Source of the DNA: Opisthocomus hoazin
Taxonomy: Eukaryota > Chordata > Aves > Opisthocomiformes > Opisthocomidae
Direction of reading: 5' to 3'
Assembly (NCBI RefSeq): GCF_030867145.1
Contig: NC_134434.1
Location: forward strand, 1 to 64,000
Length of the DNA stretch: 64,000 bases
Position numbers and translations under genes: made by a program. Positions 11,745-21,535 of the stretch are shown in pieces. The stretch's first letter is position 1; the number at the start of each line of letters is the position of its first letter. Below the pieces are notes generated by a model, which worked only from the letters and a program-made list of their open reading frames with translations, did no database searches and was not told the origin of the DNA.

Positions 11745-12666
11745 TGAGTACATGCATTCGAGACCCCAGGTATGGCACGGAGGCATACGATGAGCTTAGT
11801 GAGTGCAAAGAGAAACAAGGATATCGAGACCAGAGGAAGGTCTGCGACACAAGACACACCACAAAAACAACATAGCAATGATGACACAGGCTGGAACTGC
11901 CCTGGCCAACTGGGTTGAAGAGAAACCCCTTCCTTCCCTTTACATGCCCAAAGGGACCAGCTCCTGCACAGCCCTCTCCCCTATGCTAACTTTACAAGCC
12001 CTCCCTGCAATTCCCAGCCATGGTCCCCTCCCTCGACTCCAGTCCCTCGACTTAGCTTTTGGAGGGCCAGGGGTCTGAATCCATCCTCAAAAAAAAGCAC
12101 GTTGGCTAATTGGGAAGCTCCTGCACTCGCCTGGTTCTGCTTTGTTATCTGAAAAGGCAAAAGCGCAGAAACAGTGCCGACGGGAAGCAGCACACTGGCC
12201 AAGACCAACCTCTTCCACAACAACCCCCTTCTCTGAAGCACCCGGGTGCTCTGCTCACCTGCTCGTTCCAGAGTCAGACACTGCAGCCATCATCGTTTCT
12301 GCTAGCTCAGATACCAAGAGACAAAATTACTTTTGCGCCCGTGATAAGTCACCCACCCCACACTGCCGCTCTGGCTCACCTCAAGAGCTTGTCCAATGCC
12401 AAAATCAACCCACACAGCCCCTGCAAAACCAAAAGAGATACGCTTCACTGAGTTGCTGCACAATAATTTGCTCTTGCGCATTGACCCAGCACACAATTGT
12501 CTCACCTTCTCAGACCTCTGGTCAGCATGTTGTCATGCCCCTCCGAGTCTGCATGCGGTATCTGCAACAATCACAGCAAAGAGACGCATGCTGAGATACT
12601 GCCCAAAACCACACAGTCTACCCACACCAACTGCCATCTCCCAGCCTTTACACCTTGGCTGTTCAC

Positions 12667-13010
12667 CCGTGTTGTCTCCGCCATTTACGTGTTGCCATGC
12701 TGCAGATTAGGTACCACCTACAAAACACAAACAAAGGACGCTTATAGCTTCACCAACAATATGACTCCTGAAAAGTAACGGATACTTCAGTCCACTGGTC
12801 ATAGCTCACCTTGTTGAAGTCACCGCTGGTGCCGATATCTCACTGCGCTTATTCTTTCGCACCTTCAAAATAACACACAAACCACCAGCTAAATGGAGTC
12901 ATGTAGCCACCGGTCACGTCTTCCCTCGACGTCACGCACCAACCCACCTTCTTTTGGCGCACGTCTCGCCACCTCCATGGCTCTTTGGTGCCCATCTTGT
13001 CCACAGGCAA
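12667..13010 (-). pseudogene. Basic three-exon reading frame a-b-c of U6
   Basis: Exon a is open in phase 0 over 21 codons (residues include DKMGTKEPWRWRDVRQKK). Exon b continues in phase 0 (RKNKRSEISAPAVTST) and leaves in phase 2. Exon c continues through a basic segment (MATRKWRRQH). The frame then enters exon d and meets TGA after about a dozen codons. The product would be strongly basic. U2 and U4 break this frame in exon b at a CGA-to-TGA site, and U7 keeps CGA there. It may be residual coding or a chance frame. No family is recognised. Confidence 0.3.
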
Positions 13011-13394
13011 CTGCAAAAAAGTAATAAATGTGTCACCCAAAGGCTGACCAAGAGCTTACAGTCCAGCTCTATTGCTTGATTTCAGATTACCATCTAGAGG
13101 CCAACTCTAGACTGCCATTAAGAAAAAACAATGGAAAAAGGAAAAAACTTTAGACCCCACACATAGAAGCCTGCATACTGTTGATATTCAATCCGCTTTG
13201 CTGCCACCGATCAGCCCCTCCCACACAACTCCGGTCACCTCTGTAAAACACTGTTTAAATGAAAGTCTACACTGCCTGCTGATGGCTGCTCCATCCAAGC
13301 TGACCGCCCAGCCCCTGCCTAAACAGTCTAGGCCTGTTGACCTGTTAACTGCAGCCTCTTATCGCTATGCCACCTACCCCTGACTCTACACCTC

Positions 13395-15529
13395 TGGGCA
13401 GAGCAGATCCAAGCCAAAACACACATAGGCACAGACCAACAGTACACATAACACCACAAACAACTGGATACAAAGAAGAGAGAAAACTCTGCAAGAGCAA
13501 TGACTGCTGGACGAGAGAAGCTGTCGGACAAGGAGACCGACAGGGCCGCAACGGCCCCGAGCGAGGAGACTCCACGGCAGCCCCAGAAAAACAGGAGAAC
13601 CCAATGGTCCCTTAGAAGTTACGGTCAAAATGGAGACGACGGATGAGCAAGAAGCCCAGCTTCAAGACCTAAGATGGTAAGGATGCAGGGAACAAGTCCC
13701 ACAGTCCATGAAAACGGACCGCTAGAGAGAAGAGCTGCTGGCACAGCCTGGAACACTGCGAAAGAGAACCAACTAGAAACTTCCAAGGCGCGAGATCGAT
13801 CCATGCTTTACGCTTCTAAGGCAAGAAGAGACACACCCAATTGGCACTATGCCGATGAGTATGGGCATTCAAGACCCCAGGGGTGGTGCCTGATGTGCAT
13901 AATGTGCTCCTTGACCATGAGGAACAATGAGGATGTTGAGACCCTGGTAAGGTCTAAGAAACAAAAGGCAGTCAACACAAACGACACAGCACCACAGACA
14001 CGGGCTGGAACTGCCCTGCCCACTTGGGCTGAAGACAAACCCCTTCCTTTCCTTTACATGCCCAAAGGGGCCTGCTCCTGCACAGCCCTCTCCCCTACAC
14101 TAACTTCACAAACCCTCCCTGCAATGCCCAACCGTGGTCCCCTCCCTCCAGACCCTCCCCAATCCCTCAGCTTAGCTTTAAGAGGGTTGAGGGTCTGAAT
14201 CCATGCTCAACATGAACGCGCATTGGCTAACTGGGAAGCTCCTGCAGTCGTCCAGTTCCGCTTCCTCGTCTGCAAAAAAAGAAAACCCACAAACAGTTCT
14301 GATGGGAAGCATCGTGCTGGCCAACACCAACATCATCCACAGCATCCCCCTCAGAAGCACCGGGATTCTCCGCTCACCTACTGGGTCCACAATGGGACGC
14401 TGCGGCCCTCATCGCTCTTGCTAACCTAAGATACCGAGAGACACACAATTACCATTGCGCTGCTGAGAAATCACCTGCCCCAGATGCCTCCTCGCCGCCA
14501 CCCCAGCTCACCTCAAATGCCGGTCCGATGCCAAAGGCGATCCGCACAGCCCCTGCAAAACCAAGAGAGATACGCGTCATTGAGGTGCCGTATGACACTT
14601 TGATCCAAGACACTGATCCGACCCACGACCGACTCACCTTGTCAGATCTCTTGTCAGCATGCCGCTTTGCGCATCCGAGACAGTGTGACACCTGCAAAGA
14701 AAACAAAGCAGAAGACACATGCTGAGATACTGCCAAAATGGCAGCCTGCCCGCAGCGATTCCCATCTCCTTCTCCTGCACCTTGGCTGCTTGCCCATGTC
14801 ACCCCTGCCGTTTACATGTTGCCACCTCAAGGCTCTGGTACCACCTGAAAAACCAAAAATAAGGGATGTTGATAACTGCAATGACAATACCCTACCAGAA
14901 CAAATAACTGCTACTGTAGCCTACTACTCATTGTTCTCCTTGACCGAGGTACCCCTGGTGCCCATATCCTGCTTCGTTTGTTTCTTTGCACCTGCAACAT
15001 TGGGGAAATAACCCACCAACCATAATGCAGTCACATAGCCACCGAACACATCCTCCCTCTGACGCTATGCACCCAGCCGCCTTCATAGAGCGGTCTGCTC
15101 AATGCCTCCGTTGGTCCTCTGTGCCCATCTTGTTCCCCGACATCTGGAAAAAAAAATTGAAAAAAAGTCACTTGGATGCTGCTCAAACCATTAACTGTTG
15201 CAGATGTATTGATTCCCTGTTGGAATACTATCTGCAGTGCAACTGCAGCCTGCCACTAAATACATGAAAAAAGGGCCAGACTTCAAGCCCCACACATACA
15301 AGCCAGAATGCTGTCCAGATTCAAGCTCCTTTGCTGCCGCCGATTGACCCCCTCCTACGCAGCTCCCAGCACCTCCTCTAACCACTGTTCAAATGACAGA
15401 CCACACAGCCTGCCGATGGCTTGTTCCCTGCGAGGTCGCTGCCCAACCTCTGCTGCAACAGTCTAGACCTATCGACATATTAACTGCAGCTTCCTGTAGC
15501 TATTCCTTCTACCCCTGACTTTACACCCC
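13395..15529 (-). repeat. Cassette copy U7 (long type)
   Basis: Long cassette, about 2.14 kb, diverged from the others. Minus-strand exon candidates: a 15,081-15,143 (GC donor), b 14,939-14,991 (donor changed to GA), c 14,794-14,844 (GC donor), d 14,638-14,691, e 14,512-14,552, f 14,378-14,425, g from 14,269 with a stop in one frame at 14,178. Exon e encodes AFGIGPAFE in phase 1. Exon f then reads SDEGRSVPLWTQ and a stop just before the donor. Exon g in one phase reads EEAELDDCRSFP. Splice decay at a, b and c suggests loss of constraint. Confidence 0.7.
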
Positions 15530-17122
15530 TGGACAGAGCAGCTCCAGGCCAACACACGGGCACAGACCAATGGTACACACACCACCACAAACAAAGTGGT
15601 TCAAAGAAGAGAGAAAACTTTCCGCAAGAAGAAAGACTCCCTGACGGGAGACGCTGTCGGGCAAGACGACCTACGGGACCACGACGGCCCAGAGCAAGGA
15701 GACGCTATGGCAGCCCCAGAAAAAAGATAACGCAAGAGGCCCTCACAAGAAGTTACGGTCAACACAGAGATGATGGATGCACGAGAAGCCCGGCTTCAAG
15801 ACCTAAGAATGTAAGGATGCAAGGAAGAAGTCCCACCGTCCGTGAAAATGGACCGGTACAGAGAAGAGCGGCTGACACAGCCAGGAATGACGTCGCAAAT
15901 AAGAACCGACTGGAAACTTGCGAAATGTGACACCAATCCACACTTTATGCTCACAAGGAAATGAAAGAATTGCCAAATTGACAGTATGCCACTGACCACA
16001 GGCACTTGAGACTCTAGGGATGGCACCTGATGTGCCTAAGGTGCTCGTTGAGCACAGAGACCAACGAAGAACTGGAGACCCAGGTAAGTTTTAAGACGCA
16101 CAAGATGGACCACACAAACAACACAACACCACAGACACAGGCTGGAACTGCCCTGCCCGCCAGGGCTTAAGAGAAACCCCTTCCCTTTACTGGCCCAAAG
16201 GGGCCTGTTCCGGGACGGCCCGCTCCCCTATGCTAACTTCACAAGCCCTCCCCACGATGTCCAACTGTGGTCCCCTCCCTCCAGACCCTCCCCAGGCCCC
16301 GATCCCTCTACTTCGCTTTCAGAGGGACACGGCTCTAAACCCATCCTCGACAGAAAACACATTGGATACCTGGGATGCTCCTGCAGTCGCCAGGTTCCGC
16401 TTCCTCCTCTGCCAAAAAAGAAAACCCACAAACACTTCTGACATTAAGCGTCACGCTGGCCGACGCAACGCCTTCCACAACATCCCCATCCTCAGAAGCA
16501 CCGGGATTCTCTGCTCACCTGCTGGGTCCAGAATGGGACGCTGTGGTCCTCATCGCTCTTGATAACCCACAAAATTACCTTTGCGCTGCTGAGAAATCAT
16601 CCGCCCCACGCTCCTCCTCGCTAATGCCCTGGCTCACCTCAAACGCCGGTCCAATGCCAGAGGCCCCTGCAAAAGCTTGTATCTTCACCGCCAATAAGAC
16701 AACTGAACATTAACTGCTACTGCAGGCCGCTAGTCACAGCTGACCTTGCCTGAGTCACCTCTGCTGCCTGTAAACCTGCTTTACGCCTTCAAAATTAAAA
16801 AAAACACACCCACAAATCAAAACCTAAAAGCTACTCCTATAGCCACTGGTCACATCTTCCCTCCGACATCACATGCGAACCCACCTTCTTACGATGCTCC
16901 GCTCGCCTCTCCTCCGTCACCCTTTGGCGCACAGCTCGTTCCTCTGCATCTGCAAAAAACGTATTGTAGAAGTCATCCCAAAGCTGACGAATAGCTTAGG
17001 AATTCCAGAGGTTTTGTTTCCATTCAGAAATGCCACCTAGAGTCCAACTACAGCCTGCCATTAGAAAAAAACAAAATCAAATGCAAAGGAACATTAAGCT
17101 CTTCACATACAAGCCTTAACAC
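15530..17122 (-). repeat. Cassette copy U8, promoter-proximal, partly deleted
   Basis: Rightmost cassette. Minus-strand exon candidates: a 16,885-16,949 (donor GTGGGT), b 16,745-16,786 (shortened to 42 nt, donor GTCAGC), e 16,638-16,666 (shortened to 29 nt), f from 16,519 with its AG acceptor deleted, g from 16,408. Exons c and d are missing between b and e. Exon a has an open phase-1 frame rich in E and R (AEERAVRQRVTEERRAEH). The intron to the right of exon a matches the equivalent intron of other long cassettes. Confidence 0.65.
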
Positions 17123-17385
17123 CTTTGAGGTTCAAAGGCCTGACGTTCTGTCTTCAGATGCGGAGACCCGGAGGGTTTGCGCTTCATCTCTTGTGTCTTT
17201 GTCATAGCTCCCCGTCAGCCACAGAGAGACTCAAACCAAACGAACCTCATCGATGTCCCATGGCGACTGCAAAACTAAACTGACCGAAGCCGATAAACCC
17301 TCCTCGCTTCCTCAACCGTCCCCCCATCTCAAAGCTTTAGAAACTGCTTCTCTTCTCCTGAGCTGGCAAAGAAGGAACCGCACAC
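17123..17385 (-). other. Candidate first exon of the leftward cassette transcript
   Basis: This lies between the promoter-like elements (17,411-17,527) and the intron preceding exon a of U8. On the minus strand it ends CCTCAAAG followed by GTGTTA, a fair donor. A 27-codon frame starts at ATG 17,205 (G at -3), includes KRKPSGSPHLKTERQ, and reaches the donor in phase 2. Continuing into U8 exon a in that phase gives a stop within the exon, so a longer protein is not supported. The last part of this exon has degenerate relatives in each long cassette, so the founding cassette probably included it. The exact 5' end is unknown. Confidence 0.35.
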
Positions 17386-17410
17386 CCCCCTCCTAACAGC
17401 CGCTTCTCTG

Positions 17411-17527
17411 TATTTGTACCCCTGAACCCCCTGCATTGGCCGCTCCTCGGGAGCCTTTCTTCCAAACCATGCCCTGTGTTCTGTGGGCATCTCCCACATT
17501 ACGCCTTCCCGCAGTCTCAGGGATTGG
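17411..17527 (-). promoter_or_regulatory. TATA/CCAAT-type promoter reading leftward
   Basis: On the minus strand there are two CCAAT boxes (ATTGG on the plus strand at 17,523-17,527 and 17,435-17,439) and a TATA-like GGTACAAATACAG (core at about 17,411-17,418). A start is expected near 17,380-17,390. The orientation agrees with all splice signals of the cassettes to the left. CpG content is higher here than in neighbouring DNA. This is inferred from motif arrangement only. Confidence 0.4.
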
Positions 17528-18140
17528 CTACAGGACCACAAAGTAAGCAAAGCCCCGATGCTTATAATCTATGAGGGGCCCGCCACTAGCCGTGAATTTC
17601 CAGGGGTGACACTGTCCACTGAGTGACTGGTAAAGGCAATGAGCCGTCCCATGCTCTGAAAGACACTATGTGTCACAACCCTGCCGCTCGCTTGAGAAAT
17701 GCTCGATCTCTGCACAAATGTGTACAAGATGCTCACCTTAACCCCTGCCAGACGATGTCATCATCAATCTGATTAAGACACACGGTGCCAGCAAGTTACA
17801 CAGTAAACAGCATCGCTAATGAAAAAAACACAATGTTCCATCCTCAATCAAGTCAGGAGATCCAGGAAAGTGTAACGAACCTAGAATAAAGAGAAGAACA
17901 CATATTATTAAACAATCTCACTGCCCACAAACTCTGAATAAAAAATTACTGACCTGAAAAAAAAGGCTGTGGTTAAACACACTCTGTACTAGATCCACTA
18001 CTGAGCCTTGACTCATCCTTAAAGTCCTACCTCAAACAAAGGCCTCTGCTTCTCTAAATACCAAAATGTATTTCCTGGAATAGCTTAGCTCAAAAGCTGT
18101 AACTGATTGAAGGAAGAGTAAAGCTCTAAGACCAAAGAAA
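17528..18140. other. No gene seen
   Basis: AT-rich single-copy-like DNA with many small stops in all frames. A short minus-strand segment at about 18,030-18,052 ends TTTGAG before GTAGGA and is preceded by TATTTAG, so it could be a 23-nt micro-exon, but nothing else supports it. Confidence 0.4.
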
Positions 18141-18149
18141 GCTAGGAGT

Positions 18150-18346
18150 AGAATGAGCTCCCCTCCTGGCAGCTGCGGCTCATATACTCCCGGCCTCGCC
18201 CACCACCCTTCCCATGATCCCCTGGGAAAGGGCAGGGGTGAACCACCAAAAGGTATAAAGGCAGCTGGAAGAGCAGCAGCAGGTTCTTTTTTCTGCCTTA
18301 AATTTACATTGTATGAAGCATCAACGGGAGAAAGCAACCCTTACCG
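18150..18346 (+). promoter_or_regulatory. Possible plus-strand TATA promoter and first exon
   Basis: A GC-rich stretch is followed by GGTATAAAGGCAGCTGG (TATAAA at 18,254-18,259). A start would be expected near 18,285, and a donor-like CCTTACCG before GTAACA ends at 18,346. Upstream, near 18,205-18,235, is an imperfect inverted repeat with arms CCCTTCCCA and TGGGAAAGGG. There is no downstream coding exon I can support, so this could be the core promoter of a noncoding RNA, an LTR fragment, or chance. Confidence 0.3.
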
Positions 18347-19145
18347 GTAACAATGTCTGCTCTTTTACTATAACTACATCCGTTGCATTAGCAATGTGAC
18401 TAAGTAAGTAATTCAACTTAATTTTTCTGCGGTGTAGGTAGAAAAAGATAGAGTTCATATTAAGCTATATAAGAAGCTAGTTTGCTAAATGCAGTAACAA
18501 TATTATTACCAAAATTTAGACATTTCGGTTTCCTATAAAAAACCCCACAATGCTATGGGTTTACTCTTCCTTTCTGGCAAGACCAGACATGCCACCTAAG
18601 TTCTGCCAGAAGTATTTTCTGAATAGGACTGAATGACAAAGCAGAATTAGATGCTGTAAGAATCTTTTCTCAAAAATATCTCTGATGGCAAACTGCATTA
18701 TTTATCATCAACAGCAGATGATTCAGAGCCGCTTTGAAGGTCTCTCGGGCTGACTCCCTTAAGAGAGCTATGTGAGTCCCAAAGAACAGAAAAGAGAAAA
18801 AAAATGTGGAAATACAAGAAATGTATCAGAATCAGAAAAAAACAGCCTGATTAACATCTAAGTAGATAGAAGAAAAATAAATTGCAAAACTCAACAAAAA
18901 CACTCCATGGGAGATGTGTTGATAGAAACAGATGAAGGCTATCACGTTCTCTGAAAATCCAAAGAGGAGGTTGCAGCTGACGACAGACATTTTTACGGTA
19001 CTGGCTACCAAATAGAAGCATGTGATAAGAGAGAAAAAAAAATACTGCTCTGGGGCACAAAGATGTCTTTGACAAAAAATCCAATAGAACAGGAGGCGTC
19101 ATCACAGGGATCAGAGCGGTCTTGATGGAAATATTTCATACGATA
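18347..19145. other. No gene seen
   Basis: AT-rich DNA. A minus-strand open stretch at 18,851-19,105 lacks a matching donor and contains hydrophobic low-complexity runs, so I do not call it a gene. Confidence 0.4.
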
Positions 19146-19149
19146 AAGG

Positions 19150-19572
19150 TTGTTCTCCATTTATGAATGGGAGTTGGCTGCAAGTCAGGAAGCTATCCGC
19201 TTTCTCGTTTCAATGAGTTCAGGAGCTCGAACTCTTTCTGGGAGTTCGGTCTTTCTCGGGAGATTTGTGAAATCTGTAAAATTTGCAAGTTAGGCGTGCT
19301 GTGTTGCTGCTTGGTTACCGTCTGCATATCGGTCGTTGGGTGGTGAGAAAAACTGTGTCGTGTATAGCTCTGTTTGCATATTCTTTGTTCTCATTATTAT
19401 CGTTATTAGTAGTATTAGTATTTACTTTATTGTGTTATTAAACTGCCCTTATCTCAACCCATGAGTTTTCCCTTTTGTCCGTTTCTCCTCCCCACCCACC
19501 TAGGGGGAAGGGGAGGGGTAAGTGAGCTGCCATCTAGCACTCAGTTGCCGACTGCCTGGTTAAAATACGACA
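19150..19572 (+). mobile_element. Degraded LTR, avian ERV-L-like, 3' end preserved
   Basis: The 3' portion reads TTATTAAACTGCCCTTATCT, then CAACCCATGAGTTTTC, a C-rich run, a G-rich run, then CAGTTGCCGACTGCCTGG and a terminal ACGACA at about 19,567-19,572. This order is familiar from the ends of ERV-L type LTRs in bird genomes. No internal region, primer-binding site, polypurine tract or second LTR is seen, so it is a solo or truncated LTR. The 5' limit near 19,150 is a guess. It carries no gene. Confidence 0.6.
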
Positions 19573-19954
19573 ATATATAAATAAATTTAAAAGCTAAGTG
19601 ACACAGGACAGACAGCAGAGAATAAAAAATGGGGTTAGGGGTGTCAATGAAAGTAGACATAAAGAAAACATTTGAAGTGAACTCATAGAGCACAGACAGG
19701 AAAAAAGTAAAAAATAGAGCAAGAAAAATACATGAACGTGAACATAAAAACATGAAATTGAAAAGTGACCACATGAATATCAGAAAAAAATTTAAAATAG
19801 CAGAAAAACCTAAATAGGCAAGAGACGCAGAAAGAAAATTTTAAAAGCAACAGGGCACAGGACAGATCAGAATGAATTAAAAACTAAAGACAGCGCAGCT
19901 AGGTAAAAATAGACAACAAATGAAAATCTAAAAGCCACAGGTTACAGGAAACAC
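19573..19954. repeat. A-rich repeat debris beside the minisatellite
   Basis: Adenine-rich sequence with related segments TTTAAAAGCTAAGTGACACA at about 19,585 and TTTTAAAAGCAACAGGGCAC at about 19,840, some 256 bp apart, and a third relative at about 19,925 (CTAAAAGCCACAGG) that runs straight into the first minisatellite units. It is a transition zone and no gene is seen. Confidence 0.5.
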
Positions 19955-21389
19955 AGGAGCACCCCAGGACAACAGCAAAGCCCCCAGAACCCCAGCGAAG
20001 ACCCCAGGACACCAGCGAAGCCCCCAGGACCCCAGAGACGCCCCCAGGTAAGCAGCGAGCACCCCAGGACCCAAGTGAAGTTTCTGAGACCCCAATGAAC
20101 ATCCCAAGACCCCAGAGAAGGTGGTGAGCACCTGGTGATTACCCCTAGGACCTCAGTGAAGTCCCCAGGACCCCAGTGAAGCCCCAAGAACCCCAGCGAG
20201 CATCCCAAAACCCCAGCAAAGGCCCCAGGACCCCAGCGAACATCTCAGGACCCCAGGGAGCACCCCAGGACAGTGGCAAAGCCCCCAGCAGCGCGACGAG
20301 GACCCTAGGACCTTGGCAAAGCCCCCAGGATACCAGCGAGCACCCCAGGACCACAGCGAGCACCCCAGGACCCCAGCAAAGTCTCCCAATACTCCAGCGA
20401 ACACTCCAGGACCGCAGCGAGAACCCCAGGACCGCGGCGAAGCCCCCCAGGACCCCAGCAAAGCCTCCCAGGACTGCAGCGAGAACCCCAGGACTGCAGC
20501 GAGAACCCCAGAATCGCGGTGAACCCCCAGGACCCCAGCGAGCACCGCAGGAGCCCAGCAAAGCCCACAGGACCGCAGCGAGCACCCCAGGACCCAAGTG
20601 AAGGTTTTGAGACACCAATGAACATCCCGAGACCCCAGAGAAGGTGGTGAGCACCTGGTGATCAACCCGAGGACCCCAGTGAAGTCCGCGAGACCCCAGG
20701 ACTGTAGTGAACACTCCAAAACTTCAGTGAAGACCCCAGGACCGTAGTGAACACTCCGAAACCTCAGTGAAGACCCCAGGACCGTAGTGAACACTCCGAA
20801 AATCCAGAGAAGCCCCCAGGACCCCAGCGAAGCCCCCAGGACCCCAGAGAGCACCCCAGGACCCCAGTGAGCACCCTAGGAAAGCGGTGAGGAACCTAAG
20901 ACCCCGGCGAAGCCCCCAGGACACCATCGAGCACCCCAGGACTGCAGCGAGCACCCCAGGACTGCAGCGAGCACCCCAGGACTGCAGCGAGTACCCCAGG
21001 ACCCCAGCAAAGCCTCCCAATACTCCAGCGAGAACCCCAGGACCCCAGCAAGCGCCCCAGGACCCCAGCAAAGCCTCCAGGACACCAGCGAGCACCCCAG
21101 GAACCCAACCAGAGCCCCAGGACCCCAACCAGAACCCCAGGACCCCAACCAGAACCCCAGGACCCCAGCGAGCACCCCAGTACCCCAACAGAGCCCCCAG
21201 GACCCAAACAGAGCCCCCAAGACACCAGCGTAGCCCCCAGGACCCCAACAGATCACCCAGGACCCCAGCGAATCCCCCGGGATGCCAGCGAGAACCCCAG
21301 GACCCCAGCGAAGCCTACAGGACCCCAGCGAGCACCCCAGGACCCCAGTGAAGGTGATGAGACCCCAGAGAAGACCCCGAGAAACCAAT

Positions 21390-21535
21390 GTTAACCTAGA
21401 GACCACAGTGAAGACCCTGAGAGACCAGTGAACACCCCAGGACCCAAGTGAAGGTTCTGAGACCCCAATGAACATCCCGAGACCCCAGAGAAGGTGGTGA
21501 GCACCTAGTGATCAACCTGAGGACACCAGTGAAGT
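21390..21535. repeat. Hinge block of the minisatellite (representative copy)
   Basis: A segment of about 145 bp departs from the plain 20-bp unit. It contains, in order, GTTAACCTAGAGAC, GTGAAGGTTCTGAGAC, CAATGAACATCCC, GAGAAGGTGGTGAGCACC and GTGATCAACC. I count about 50 occurrences of the GAGAAGGTGGTGAGCACC core from about 20,118 to 54,266, spaced at roughly multiples of 20 bp (402, 438, 524, 788, 810, 848, 960 and so on). It includes a CACCTG E-box-like element in most copies (CACCTA in one class), which makes a convenient register mark for higher-order units. Confidence 0.8.

Larger units (their letters stand above)
11292..13394 (-). repeat. Cassette copy U6 (long type)
   Basis: Long cassette, about 2.10 kb. 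Minus-strand exon candidates: a 12,948-13,010, b 12,810-12,862, c 12,667-12,717, d 12,506-12,561, e 12,380-12,420, f 12,259-12,301, g from 12,148 to about 12,058. Donors of a-f are all GT (GTGGGT, GTGAGC, GTGAAC, GTGAGA, GTGAGC, GTGAGC), the best splice set among the cassettes. The left third is near identical to U2 and U4, while the right part is diverged. Confidence 0.75.

Noticed and set aside
1620-17122. Box C/D or H/ACA snoRNA host gene
   Set aside because: Short exons and introns fit the layout, but introns of about 80-130 nt lack a paired C box (TGATGA) and D box (CTGA) with terminal stems, and no H/ACA hairpin pattern was seen.
19630-19640. GGGGTTAGGGG as interstitial telomere repeat
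   Set aside because: Only one copy of the hexamer-like motif; no tandem TTAGGG.
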